Assembly: GCA_902463875.1 (NCBI GenBank) | Contig: CABQHR010000082.1 | Location: forward strand, 1 to 7,831 | Source of the DNA: an uncultured Collinsella sp. | Lineage (GTDB): Bacteria; Actinomycetota; Coriobacteriia; Coriobacteriales; Coriobacteriaceae | Reading direction: 5' to 3' | Length of the DNA stretch: 7,831 nucleotides | Part shown: positions 1-7,155 of the stretch, one piece after another | Layout: each line of letters starts with the position of its first letter | Position numbering within the stretch: the first letter of the stretch is position 1 | Translations under genes and position numbers: made by a program | Notes under the pieces: generated by a model | What the model was told of the DNA's origin: nothing | Seen by the model: only the letters and a program-made list of their open reading frames with translations | Database searches by the model: none

Positions 1-346
1 AGTCAGTATTGGAGCGCTTGGCGTGCACCTTAAACGAATCGAAGGAACCAAACTCGCGCAGCGCCTTCACTGCGGCGGCGCAGTACTCCTGCGGGTCGCG
101 GTTGGTGTGATACGCCAAAGACACACGGGCAACGCCGGGAACGGTGCGAATGACACGCGCCGCCTCGTCGGCCTGATGCTCGTTAAAGGTCACGAGGATA
201 TAACCGGAAATTCGAGACACGGCATTCACGGAAAAGGCGGCCAAGGCCGCCTTGATGTTATCCATGAGGATATGCTCAAAATGTGCGCGGTTCTTGCCCT
301 TCAGTCCAACCTCGTGATAATGGACCAGGCAGACGCGAGCTGCCAT
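1..346 (-). CDS. thiI: ThiI, tRNA 4-thiouridine synthase (N-terminal part, runs off the left edge)
   Basis: Partial gene: 115 residues are visible and the rest lies beyond position 1. The translation begins MAARVCLVHYHEVGLKGKNR and continues to a FKVHAKRSNTD segment (residues about 105-115). Both match the start of ThiI proteins: the motif resembling 'RYGEISLKGKNR' in the N-terminal ferredoxin-like domain, then the 'FKVxxKR' strand of the THUMP domain. ThiI uses ATP and sulfur relayed from a cysteine desulfurase to make 4-thiouridine at tRNA position 8, and in some bacteria also serves thiazole synthesis. The PP-loop catalytic domain and any rhodanese domain are outside the window, so the exact activity cannot be checked. 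The ATG directly abuts the rpoZ TAA stop, which implies translational coupling in a mihF-gmk-rpoZ-thiI transcript. It could be another THUMP-domain protein, but the GLKGKNR motif favours ThiI. Confidence 0.85.
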   Translation of the reverse strand, partial: MAARVCLVHYHEVGLKGKNRAHFEHILMDNIKAALAAFSVNAVSRISGYILVTFNEHQADEAARVIRTVPGVARVSLAYHTNRDPQEYCAAAVKALREFGSFDSFKVHAKRSNTD

Positions 347-628
347 TTAGGCTTCAGCAACCTTGTGGCCGAGCGCCTTCTCGTAACGAGCCTCGTCGTA
401 AGAGATGTCGCCGTCGACAATCTCGTCCATAGCCATCGAGATGGTATCGGCACCGGAAAGCCCGATGGTGATGTCATCGACATCCTGGACGGCAAGCACG
501 CGGTTGTGCTGGCCACGCAGCATGCTATTGATGTCGCAGGCGCGCTTGGAGGCAAGCGAAGCGAGCAGGAAGCGGTTGTGATCGGTCTTCTCCAGAAGAT
601 CGTCAATGCAAGGCTTTACAACGGACAC
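347..628 (-). CDS. rpoZ: RNA polymerase omega subunit
   Basis: 93-residue protein, a normal length for omega. The segment CIDDLLEKTDHNRFLLASLASKRAC (residues 7-31) is the conserved Rpb6/omega N-terminal helix region; 'DxLLEK' and 'xxASKRA' correspond to the part that clamps the C-terminal end of beta-prime during core polymerase assembly. The C-terminal half (DITIGLSGADTISMAMDEIV onward) is acidic and variable. The start is GTG at 628, 5 nt after the gmk stop; a purine-rich stretch overlapping the gmk end could serve as ribosome binding site. The TAA stop is followed immediately by the ATG of thiI. The gmk-rpoZ pairing is one of the most conserved neighbourhoods in bacteria and supports the call. 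Confidence 0.93.
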   Translation of the reverse strand: MSVVKPCIDDLLEKTDHNRFLLASLASKRACDINSMLRGQHNRVLAVQDVDDITIGLSGADTISMAMDEIVDGDISYDEARYEKALGHKVAEA

Positions 629-633
629 GGACC

Positions 634-1203
634 TCAGATCCTTTCATGCATATCGAGAACGCGAACGAGCTCATCGGTCGCGCGGTCGAGATCGTCATTC
701 ACCACGACGTCGTCGTAGCGGTCGGCAAGGGCAAGCTCATCGGCGGCGTTTGCCATACGCAGCTCAATCGTCTCGGGCGTCTCGGTACCGCGACCGACTA
801 GACGCTCGCGGAGCACCTCAAGCGAAGGCGGCTTGATAAAGATCAGCACGGCCTCGGGGAAACGTTCCTTCACCTGCAGGGCGCCCTGGACATCGATCTC
901 CAAAATCAGAGACGCGCCCGAGGCGAGCTTGGATGTGACCTCGCTCACCAACGTGCCGTAGCAGTTACCGTGGACCTCGGCCCACTCAACAAACTCACCG
1001 TTTGCCACGCGGCGGTCGAACTCCTCGCGCGTCAGAAAAAAGTAGTTGACGCCGTCGACCTCACCTTTACGTGGTGCTCGCGTGGTAGCCGAAACCGTCA
1101 GGCCCAGGTTAGAGCGGCGCTCGCGCACACGAGTGACGAGCGTGCCCTTGCCTGCGCCTGACGGTCCAGAAATCACAAAGAGCTTGGAATCCTGAGCGCT
1201 CAC
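634..1203 (-). CDS. gmk: Guanylate kinase
   Basis: 189 residues. It transfers phosphate from ATP to GMP (or dGMP) to give GDP, an essential cytoplasmic step of guanine nucleotide synthesis. Domains in order: P-loop GPSGAGKGT at residues 13-21; the GMP-binding segment SATTRAPRKGEVDGVNYFF at 38-56, carrying the usual 'TTRxPRxGEVxGxxY' signature; GEFVEWAEVHGNCYGT at about 69-84; EIDVQG at 102-107; a lid region around RLVGRGTE (134-141); and the C-terminal YDDVVVND (163-170). Length and motifs are those of a complete enzyme. The start is GTG at 1203, directly after the mihF TAA stop with no spacer. No strong ribosome binding site is visible, so initiation probably depends on coupling to mihF. Confidence 0.97.
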   Translation of the reverse strand: MSAQDSKLFVISGPSGAGKGTLVTRVRERRSNLGLTVSATTRAPRKGEVDGVNYFFLTREEFDRRVANGEFVEWAEVHGNCYGTLVSEVTSKLASGASLILEIDVQGALQVKERFPEAVLIFIKPPSLEVLRERLVGRGTETPETIELRMANAADELALADRYDDVVVNDDLDRATDELVRVLDMHERI

Positions 1204-1512
1204 TTATTTGGTCAGCTGCTCGAGGAGCTGCTCGCGCTGACGGACACCGAGGCCCTGGACGCGACGAGTAGCGGAGATACCGAGCTCCTCCATGATCTTG
1301 GCGGCCTTGGCCTTGCCATAACCGGGGAGAGACTCGATGAGGGTGGAAACCTTCATGCGGGAAGCGATGGGGTCATCGGAGTTGAGCACGGACTCGAGGG
1401 ACTTCTCGCCCTTCTTGATCTGCTCGCGAAGCTCAGCGCGGGCGTGACGTGCGGCAGCAGCCTTCTCAAGAGCCTGCTTGCGCTGCTCGTCGGTAAGCTG
1501 AGGGAGTGCCAT
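1204..1512 (-). CDS. mihF: Actinobacterial integration host factor (mIHF)
   Basis: 102 residues from the ATG at 1512, chosen because GGAGGT lies 4 nt upstream. An in-frame extension of four residues has this ribosome binding site inside it and is rejected. The N-terminal half is a charged, probably helical segment (residues 7-40). The C-terminal half holds LPGYGKAKAAKIMEELGIS (62-80) and RRVQGLGVRQREQLLEQL (83-100), matching the helix-two-turns-helix core and 'RRVRGLG' basic patch of mycobacterial and Streptomyces IHF. This small nucleoid-associated protein binds and bends DNA; it is unrelated to the HU-like IHF of enterobacteria. Its position just before gmk and rpoZ is conserved in Actinobacteria. 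It is the first gene of its apparent operon and is preceded by a candidate promoter and a palindrome. Confidence 0.92.
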   Translation of the reverse strand: MALPQLTDEQRKQALEKAAAARHARAELREQIKKGEKSLESVLNSDDPIASRMKVSTLIESLPGYGKAKAAKIMEELGISATRRVQGLGVRQREQLLEQLTK

Positions 1513-1553
1513 TCGTACCTCCAAATAGTTGGGTTATATCTGATTCAATAATT

Positions 1554-1585
1554 GGCATTTTAGCACGTAGAACGTACAAAATGCC
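1554..1585 (-). promoter_or_regulatory. 32-nt imperfect palindrome upstream of mihF
   Basis: GGCATTTT at 1554-1561 and AAAATGCC at 1578-1585 are perfectly complementary arms. The interior (ACGT-AGA-ACGT) is also nearly self-complementary. As minus-strand RNA it folds into about 14 bp with one bulged U and a UCU loop. No U-tract follows, so it is unlikely to be a terminator. It lies about 40 nt before the mihF start, and could be a protein-binding operator or an RNA hairpin in the mihF leader. Confidence 0.6.
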
Positions 1586-1600
1586 TAATCGCGGCTCCAT

Positions 1601-1629
1601 AGGTTAGACGATACCCGCAAAAAGTGCAA
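1601..1629 (-). promoter_or_regulatory. Candidate sigma-A promoter for mihF-gmk-rpoZ-thiI
   Basis: The minus strand has TTGCAC (1629-1624), a 17-nt spacer, then TAACCT (1606-1601). The -35 is good and the -10 moderate. Transcription would start near 1595, giving a leader of about 80 nt that contains the palindrome. An alternative is the extended -10 TGCTAAAAT, which lies inside the palindrome and lacks a clear -35. No experimental support. Confidence 0.4.
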
Positions 1630-1648
1630 TATACTGCGCCCAAAGTTA

Positions 1649-1706
1649 AGCCCCTGACCTGCGATTCCACACAAAGGATGGGAAAGTTTACGCAGGCACA
1701 GGGGCT
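1649..1706 (-). terminator. Large stem-loop after pyrF, probable transcription terminator
   Basis: Arms AGCCCCTG (1649-1656) and CAGGGGCT (1699-1706), then CCTGCG (1658-1663) and CGCAGG (1691-1696), pair to give 8 + 6 bp separated by a small internal loop, with a 27-nt terminal loop. It lies 46 nt past the pyrF stop. The U-rich tail is better on the plus strand (ATTTTG) than on the minus strand (TTAACTTTG), so a bidirectional or weak terminator, or an intergenic repeat, is possible. The unusually large loop is atypical of a simple intrinsic terminator. Confidence 0.55.
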
Positions 1707-1751
1707 ATTTTGTGCTAATGAGACCCAAAAGTGGTGACTTAGGGGAATCTT

Positions 1752-2468
1752 TTACGCGACGTTTTCGACCAGCTCGGCGACGATGGCGTCAAAGGCGGCA
1801 ACCGGATCGTCGGCACCGGTGATGGGACGGCCCACCACAATGTGGCTTGCGCCGCGCTCGATAGCCTGGGAAGGCGTCGCCACGCGGGACTGGTCACCAA
1901 GGGCGGCACCCACCGGACGCACACCAGGAGTCACGATCAGGGCATCAGGACCCAGCAGCTCACGCATGTCGTGAGCCTCCATCGGCGAGCACACGATGCC
2001 ATCGATGCCGTTGGCCTGAGCGAGCTTTGCCAAGCGGGCGGCCTCCTCGGCCACGGGCGACTCGACGCCGATCTCGCTCAAGGCATCCTGATTCATGCTC
2101 GTGAGCACGGTGATGGCGACGAGCTTGGCGCGGTCCTCGCGCGCCTCCTCGGCACCCTCACGGCAGGCAGCGAGCATAGCGCCCGAGCCCAGGCCGTGGA
2201 CCGAAAGCAGGTCGGCACCGGCAAGCGAGGCCGAGCGGGCAGCGCCGCGCACCTGATGCGGAATGTCATGGAACTTAAGGTCGAGGAAGACCTTAAAGCC
2301 AAGGTCCTTAAAGGTCTTGACGATCTGGGGACCCTCAGCGTAATAGAGCGTCATGCCGACCTTGAGCCAGGCGGCATGGCCCGAAAGCTCGTGGGCGAGC
2401 TCGAGCGCGCGCTCACGGTCGCAGTCGAGGGCGACGATAACACGGTCGCGGGCATCATTCTCTAGCAT
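1752..2468 (-). CDS. pyrF: Orotidine 5'-phosphate decarboxylase
   Basis: 238 residues, the usual length for the short bacterial (type 1) enzyme. It decarboxylates OMP to UMP, the last step of de novo pyrimidine synthesis. The TIM-barrel signatures are all present: VALDCD at residues 12-17, with the substrate Asp at 15; WLKVGM at 34-39, with Lys36; the catalytic DLKFHDIPHQV at 63-73, carrying the Asp-x-Lys-x-x-Asp set (D63, K65, D68); TPGVRP at 180-185; and VVGRPI at 211-216, with the phosphate-binding Arg214. The ATG at 2468 overlaps the pyrD end by 7 nt and has AGGTG a suitable distance upstream, so translation is coupled. It is the last gene of the pyr operon, followed by a large stem-loop. 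Confidence 0.97.
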   Translation of the reverse strand: MLENDARDRVIVALDCDRERALELAHELSGHAAWLKVGMTLYYAEGPQIVKTFKDLGFKVFLDLKFHDIPHQVRGAARSASLAGADLLSVHGLGSGAMLAACREGAEEAREDRAKLVAITVLTSMNQDALSEIGVESPVAEEAARLAKLAQANGIDGIVCSPMEAHDMRELLGPDALIVTPGVRPVGAALGDQSRVATPSQAIERGASHIVVGRPITGADDPVAAFDAIVAELVENVA

Positions 2469-3370
2469 TCGAAAGCACCTACCAGCTCGTTGATGTCCTT
2501 TACGCCCTGGGACTCGGCCCAGGCCTCGAGCTCATGCGCGATCTTAAGCGAAGCACACGGATCGACGAAGTTGGCCATGCCGACCGACACGCAGGTGGCG
2601 CCGGCCAGGATAAACTCAGCCGCATCCTCGCCGGTCATGACACCGCCGACACCGTTGATGGGGATATCGACGGCCTGGGCGACCTCCCAGACCATGCGCA
2701 CGGCGATGTGGTGGCACAGCGGGCCCGAAAGGCCGCCCTTGGGCTTGGCCACGCGAGACTTGCGGGTATGGACGTCGATGGCCATGCCCTGGATGGAGTT
2801 GATGACCGAAAGGCCATCGGCACCGGCAGCCTCGAGGGCCTTGGCGATCTCGGCGACGTTGACCGGCGCCATCTTCACGAACAGCGGCTTATCGGTCACC
2901 TTGCGGCAGGCAGCCATAACGGAAGAGGCGCCCTCGGGCGTGGAGCCCATGGCGGCACCGCCGGCGGCGATATTAGGGCAGCTCACGTTGATCTCGTAGC
3001 CGGCAGCCCAGGGGCACAGCTCGACATACATCTCGAGCGCGCGGACAAACTCGTCAACGGAGTGACCGGCAACCTGACAGATGACCTGGCAGCCGTCCTT
3101 GGACAGCTGTTCGAGCCACGGACCGGACTCGCGGGCAAAGGCGGCCACGCCGGGGTTCTGAAGACCCACGGAGTTGATCATACCGCCGGGAATCTCGGCC
3201 ATGCGGGGCGCGGGATTGCCGGGCCAGGGCTCGGCAGCGCAACCCTTGGTGGTGATGGCGCCCAGCTGGGAAACATCAAAGAAGTTCTGGAACTGCCAAC
3301 CGTAGCCAAAGGTACCGGCTGCGGTGTTAATGGGGTTCTGCATCTTGACGCCGCCGAAATCGACGGCCAT
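2462..3370 (-). CDS. pyrD: Dihydroorotate dehydrogenase, class 1B catalytic subunit
   Basis: 302 residues from ATG 3370, close to the usual ~305-310 for class 1B. It oxidises dihydroorotate to orotate with FMN and passes electrons to PyrK. Visible motifs are NPINTAAGTFGYG (12-24), TTKG with Lys42, PRMAE then NSVGLQNPG (55-74), NVSCPN (128-133) with Cys131 as the class 1 catalytic base, FVKMAP (164-169), GGLSGP (212-217) and NGVGGVMTGEDA (239-250). A cysteine rather than a serine base, the absence of a membrane-targeting N-terminus and the adjacent pyrK all indicate class 1B (NAD-linked), not the membrane class 2 enzyme of mycobacteria. The start is uncertain: in-frame GTG codons at 3385 (overlapping the pyrK TAG by one base, with AAGGTGG upstream) and 3376 are alternatives that add five or two residues. 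Confidence 0.95.
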   Translation of the reverse strand: MAVDFGGVKMQNPINTAAGTFGYGWQFQNFFDVSQLGAITTKGCAAEPWPGNPAPRMAEIPGGMINSVGLQNPGVAAFARESGPWLEQLSKDGCQVICQVAGHSVDEFVRALEMYVELCPWAAGYEINVSCPNIAAGGAAMGSTPEGASSVMAACRKVTDKPLFVKMAPVNVAEIAKALEAAGADGLSVINSIQGMAIDVHTRKSRVAKPKGGLSGPLCHHIAVRMVWEVAQAVDIPINGVGGVMTGEDAAEFILAGATCVSVGMANFVDPCASLKIAHELEAWAESQGVKDINELVGAFEC

Positions 3371-3384
3371 GTTCACGGTACCCA

Positions 3385-4176
3385 CTAGAAGACCACCACC
3401 TTGGAAGCATCGAACACGGGGCCGCACATACAAGCACCCTTCATACCGTCGACCGTCTCGACATTGCAGGTGTTGCAGGCGCCAAAGCCACAGCTCATCA
3501 TGCGCTCGAGCGACACCTCGCAGTACACACCGGCCTCGGCGGCAGCGGCGGCGACCTTCTTCATCATGACGGCGGGGCCGCAGCTGGCGACGTAGTCGTA
3601 GCCGCCCTCTCCAAGCAGCTCGGCTGCCGGATCGGTGCAAAAACCGTGCGTGCCGAGCGAACCGTCGTCGGTGCACACGTTAACCGTGGCGCCCAGCGCA
3701 CGGAACTCATCGACACCCACGACTTTGGAAGCGGTGCCAAAGCCCAGGCACACGTCCACATCAACACCCTGCTCGGCAAGCATGCCGGCAAGACACAGCA
3801 CAGGCGGAACGCCGATGCCACCGGCGACGAGCAGTGCCTTCCTGGTGCCCTCGGGTACCATCCAGCCACGGCCACCGGGGCCCAACAGGTTAGAGGTGGA
3901 GCCAGGGCCCATCTGGGACAGACGGCGGGTATCGTCGCCCACGACGGCGTACCACAGCTCGACGGTGCCGGCCTCGGCGTCGGCGCGATAGAAGCTCAGG
4001 GGCACGCGAAGCAGCGAGGAGGCATCGCCGGGCACGGCAATGTTCACAAACTGACCGGGCTTGAGCGCACTTGCAAGCTTGGGGGCCGAAATTACGAGCG
4101 AGAAGATGCCGTCGGCGATCTCCTGGTTCGAGACGACCTCGAAGTCGTGCATGCGTGCAGTGGAAGGTGTGGGCAT
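3385..4176 (-). CDS. pyrK: Dihydroorotate dehydrogenase B electron-transfer subunit
   Basis: 263 residues. PyrK carries FAD and a [2Fe-2S] cluster and passes electrons from PyrD to NAD+ in the soluble PyrD2K2 complex. Visible in order: a flavin-binding beta-barrel with GQFVNIAVP (41-49) and RVPLSFY (57-63), the 'RxxS' FAD motif; the nucleotide-binding start LLVAGGIGVPP (115-125); ASCGP (197-201); and the C-terminal cluster motif C229-x4-C234-x2-C237-x11-C249, followed by CGPVF. Residue 251 is a further cysteine; alignment of the GPVF end with lactococcal PyrK favours Cys249 as ligand. ATG 4176 was chosen because GGAG lies 5 nt upstream. pyrK precedes pyrD as a pair, 92 nt after pyrC. Confidence 0.95.
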   Translation of the reverse strand: MPTPSTARMHDFEVVSNQEIADGIFSLVISAPKLASALKPGQFVNIAVPGDASSLLRVPLSFYRADAEAGTVELWYAVVGDDTRRLSQMGPGSTSNLLGPGGRGWMVPEGTRKALLVAGGIGVPPVLCLAGMLAEQGVDVDVCLGFGTASKVVGVDEFRALGATVNVCTDDGSLGTHGFCTDPAAELLGEGGYDYVASCGPAVMMKKVAAAAAEAGVYCEVSLERMMSCGFGACNTCNVETVDGMKGACMCGPVFDASKVVVF

Positions 4177-4191
4177 AGACGCTCCAATCCC

Positions 4192-4207
4192 CCATGCGGT
4201 TGCATGG
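4192..4207 (-). other. Small perfect hairpin just upstream of the pyrK ribosome binding site
   Basis: CCATGC and GCATGG form a 6-bp perfect stem with a 4-nt loop, about 6-7 nt before the GGAG of pyrK on the minus strand. It could affect pyrK translation initiation or stabilise an mRNA 5' end after processing. No function can be assigned from sequence alone. Confidence 0.4.
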
Positions 4208-4216
4208 TTCAGGCGA

Positions 4217-4248
4217 ACAGAAAGCGCGGCACCGCAAGGGCGCCGCGC
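4217..4248 (-). terminator. GC-rich hairpin between pyrC and pyrK, possible partial terminator
   Basis: Arms at 4224-4233 and 4239-4248 pair over 10 bp (one G-U wobble) around a 5-nt loop. On the minus strand the stem is followed by TTTCTGTT, a broken U-tract. The stem is strong but the tail is weak. It may be a leaky terminator or an mRNA-processing barrier separating pyrRBC from pyrKDF. It sits in the only sizeable gap of the operon. Confidence 0.45.
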
Positions 4249-4268
4249 ACAAAAGCGATAAGGCTATG

Positions 4269-5558
4269 CTAGCAGATGCAGCCGTCGGCAAGCGTCTGTT
4301 TACCGCCGACAAATACATCGGTGGCACGACCGGTGAGCGTGCGGCCGGCAAAACCGGAGTTCTCGGCGCGCGACTCGTAACCGTCCTCGCCAACCGTCCA
4401 GGTTGCGGAGGGGTCGAACACGGTCAGGTCGGCGACAGAGCCCGCCTTGACCTGAACCTGATCGAGGCCCAGAATCTCACGCGGCTTGATGGCCATGAGC
4501 TCGACCATGCGGCTCACGCTCATCTTGCCCGTGTTGACCAGCTCAGTGAGCACGAGCGACAGCGAAGTCTCGAGGCCAATCATTCCAAAGGGCGCGAGCT
4601 CGAACTCGCGGGCCTTCTCCCACGGGGTGTGGGGAGCGTGGTCGGTAACGATAGCGTCGACGGTACCGTCGATGACACCCTGACGGATGGCCTCGGCATC
4701 CTCGTCGGTGCGCAGCGGCGGATTGACCTTGAGCGAGGTGTTGTAGGTCTCGTCCAGGTCGTTCTCGGTCAGGAACATGTGGTGCGGGGTGGCCTCGCAG
4801 GTCACCTGGACACCGGCAGCCTTACCGGCACGCACGAGCTCCAGGCCATGAGCGGTGGAGATGTGCTGGATGTGCAGCTTGGCACCGGTCAGCTTGGCAA
4901 TCTCGATGTCGCGGGCAATCTGAAGCTCCTCGCCGGCGGCCGGCCAACCCTCGAGGGCCAGACGGGTCGAGACCTTGCCCTCGTTGATCTGGCCGTGGCC
5001 GACCAGATCCTCGTCCTGGCAGTGGCTCATAAAGACCTTGCCGAACATCTTGCCGTAGTCCATGCAGCGACGGAGCATGCCCGCGCCCTGCACGCCGCGA
5101 CCATCGTCGGTGAAGGCGACGGCGCCGTGGGCGACCATATCGCCCATCTCGGACATGGCCTCGCCCTTAAGACCGCGGGTCATGGCGCCCGACGGATAGA
5201 CGCGGCAGTGGCCGACCTCGGCAGCGCGGGACTTGACGAACTCCACGACGGTGCCGTTATCGGTGACGGGATCGGTGTTGGGCATGGCGCACACGCCGGT
5301 GAAGCCGCCCTTGGCAGCAGCGCGGGTGCCGCTCTCGATGTCCTCTTTGACCTCGTAGCCAGGCTCGCGCAGATGCACGTGCATATCCACCAGGCCGGGG
5401 ACGAGATACTTGCCGGAAAGGTCGCGGACCTCGGCTCCCTCGGCGGCGAGGTTTTCGCCGACCTCGGCGATCTTGTCACCGTCGATCAGGACGTCGACGA
5501 CACCGTCAAGCTCGACGGACGGATCGACGACGTGGGCATTCTTAAGAAGCAAGGCCAT
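4269..5558 (-). CDS. pyrC: Dihydroorotase, class I
   Basis: 429 residues, typical of the ~430-residue class I dihydroorotases. It cyclises N-carbamoyl-aspartate to dihydroorotate in a metal-dependent amidohydrolase barrel. Visible: VDMHVHLREPG (57-67), with zinc ligands His60 and His62 and substrate Arg64; MPNTDP (92-97); FTDDG (149-153), with the Asp pair at 151-152 expected to bridge the metals in this class in place of a carboxylated lysine; SHCQD (178-182), with His179; IQHIST (230-235), with His232; NPPLR (279-283); and TDHAPH (305-310), with catalytic Asp306. ATG 5558 was chosen because GGAGGTG lies 6 nt upstream and the family N-terminus begins there; an in-frame extension upstream to 5714 only reads pyrB in another frame. 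It overlaps pyrB by 17 nt. Confidence 0.96.
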   Translation of the reverse strand: MALLLKNAHVVDPSVELDGVVDVLIDGDKIAEVGENLAAEGAEVRDLSGKYLVPGLVDMHVHLREPGYEVKEDIESGTRAAAKGGFTGVCAMPNTDPVTDNGTVVEFVKSRAAEVGHCRVYPSGAMTRGLKGEAMSEMGDMVAHGAVAFTDDGRGVQGAGMLRRCMDYGKMFGKVFMSHCQDEDLVGHGQINEGKVSTRLALEGWPAAGEELQIARDIEIAKLTGAKLHIQHISTAHGLELVRAGKAAGVQVTCEATPHHMFLTENDLDETYNTSLKVNPPLRTDEDAEAIRQGVIDGTVDAIVTDHAPHTPWEKAREFELAPFGMIGLETSLSLVLTELVNTGKMSVSRMVELMAIKPREILGLDQVQVKAGSVADLTVFDPSATWTVGEDGYESRAENSGFAGRTLTGRATDVFVGGKQTLADGCIC

Positions 5559-6486
5559 TATCGGCACCTCCAAGCAGCAGATACAGGATAGCCATACGCA
5601 CGCAGATACCGGCGTAGACCTGCTCCAGGATGACGGAGCGTTGCGGGTGGTCGGCCATATAGGAGTCGAACTCAACGCCGCGGTTGATGGGGCCCGGGTG
5701 GCAGATAATCGCATCGGGCTTCATGAGCTTCTCGCGGTCCTTGGTCAGGCCGAAGAGCTTGTGGTACTCGCGAATCGTGGGGAACGGTGCGCCCTCGAGG
5801 CGCTCCTGCTGCACGCGCAACATGTAGACGACGTCCAGCTCGGGCAGGACGGAATCGAGGTCGCTCGTCACGTGGTCGCAGCCCAGGACCTCGGGCGCCG
5901 GCGGCAGCAGCGTGCCGGGGGCGACGGCGTAGGTCTCGCAGCCCATGATCTTAAGTGCGGGGATCAGCGAGCCGCACACGCGGGAGTGCGCGATATCGCC
6001 GACGACGGCGACCTTCAGACCGTGGAAGTCACCCTTGTGCTCCCAGATGGTGTACAGGTCGAGCAGGGCCTGCGTGGGGTGGTTGTGCTTGCCGTCGCCG
6101 GCGCAGATGACGCTCGCGGGCGAGTTCTGCGTGACGATGTAGGGAGCACCGGCGTGCTTATCGCGAACGACGATGCAATCAATCTTGTAGGCGTTGAGGG
6201 TCTCGACGGTGTCGACGAGGCTCTCGCCCTTGACCGTGGAGGTCGAGGAGCCGCCAAAGTTGAGGCTGTCGGCCGAAAGGCGCTTCTCGGCGAGCTCGAA
6301 GGAGCTGCGGGTGCGCGTCGAGGGCTCGTTGAACATGTTGACGATGGTCTTGCCCTTGAGCGTGGGGACCTTCTTGATCGCACGCTCGTTGACCTCAGAG
6401 AACGCCTTGGCGGTCTCGAGGATGAGCTTGATGTCCTCTTCGGAGTACTCGGTAATGTCGATCAGGTGCTTATGGTTGAACGCCAC
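5542..6486 (-). CDS. pyrB: Aspartate carbamoyltransferase catalytic subunit
   Basis: 314 residues. It joins carbamoyl phosphate and aspartate to give N-carbamoyl-aspartate, the committed pyrimidine step. Motifs: FNEPSTRTRSSFELAEKRL (52-70), with the carbamoyl-phosphate loop STRTR at 56-60; STVKGES (83-89), with Lys86 on the loop that closes over the neighbouring subunit's active site; HPTQALLDLYT (136-146); GDIAHSRV (163-170); RVQQER (224-229); and CHPGPINRGVE (262-272). No pyrI regulatory gene is next to it, so regulation probably acts through PyrR rather than allosterically. GTG 6486 is preferred over GTG 6498: the GGAGGTGA sequence contains the 6498 GTG and lies about 8 nt before 6486. With this start the gap to the pyrR stop is 4 nt. 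Confidence 0.95.
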   Translation of the reverse strand: MAFNHKHLIDITEYSEEDIKLILETAKAFSEVNERAIKKVPTLKGKTIVNMFNEPSTRTRSSFELAEKRLSADSLNFGGSSTSTVKGESLVDTVETLNAYKIDCIVVRDKHAGAPYIVTQNSPASVICAGDGKHNHPTQALLDLYTIWEHKGDFHGLKVAVVGDIAHSRVCGSLIPALKIMGCETYAVAPGTLLPPAPEVLGCDHVTSDLDSVLPELDVVYMLRVQQERLEGAPFPTIREYHKLFGLTKDREKLMKPDAIICHPGPINRGVEFDSYMADHPQRSVILEQVYAGICVRMAILYLLLGGADNGLAS

Positions 6487-6490
6487 GGTA

Positions 6491-7087
<597 letters not shown>

Positions 7088-7114
7088 TCACATGTCTTGA
7101 CTGCTGACACAGTC

Positions 7115-7155
7115 AAAAAAATAGATGCCCGACCGCTCAAAGCGGACCAGACACC
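7115..7155 (-). terminator. Intrinsic terminator in the pyr leader (attenuator)
   Basis: On the minus strand, GGTGTC (7155-7150) pairs with GGCATC (7129-7124), and CCGCT (7145-7141) pairs with AGCGG (7137-7133) around a TTG loop, with a small internal loop between the stems. A run of seven Ts (7121-7115) follows. Because it ends 39 nt before the pyrR start and lies within the presumed leader, it is better read as an attenuator of the pyr operon than as an end-of-gene terminator. Confidence 0.75.

Noticed and set aside
23..718. Plus-strand open frame of 231 codons at the left end
   Set aside because: It runs antisense through thiI, rpoZ and the end of gmk, all supported by clear motifs, so it is a shadow frame.
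2462..3676. Extended 404-codon pyrD frame starting at 3676
   Set aside because: The first ~100 residues are an Arg-rich translation of pyrK read in another frame; homology to PyrD begins only at about 3370.
4194..5591. Long plus-strand open frame (465 codons) antisense to pyrC
   Set aside because: It mirrors the codon bias of the high-GC pyrC gene on the other strand, has no recognisable domain and no ribosome binding site, and pyrC is certain. The same reasoning removes the plus-strand frames at 5410-6546, 2534-3388, 1842-2465 and 3646-4272.
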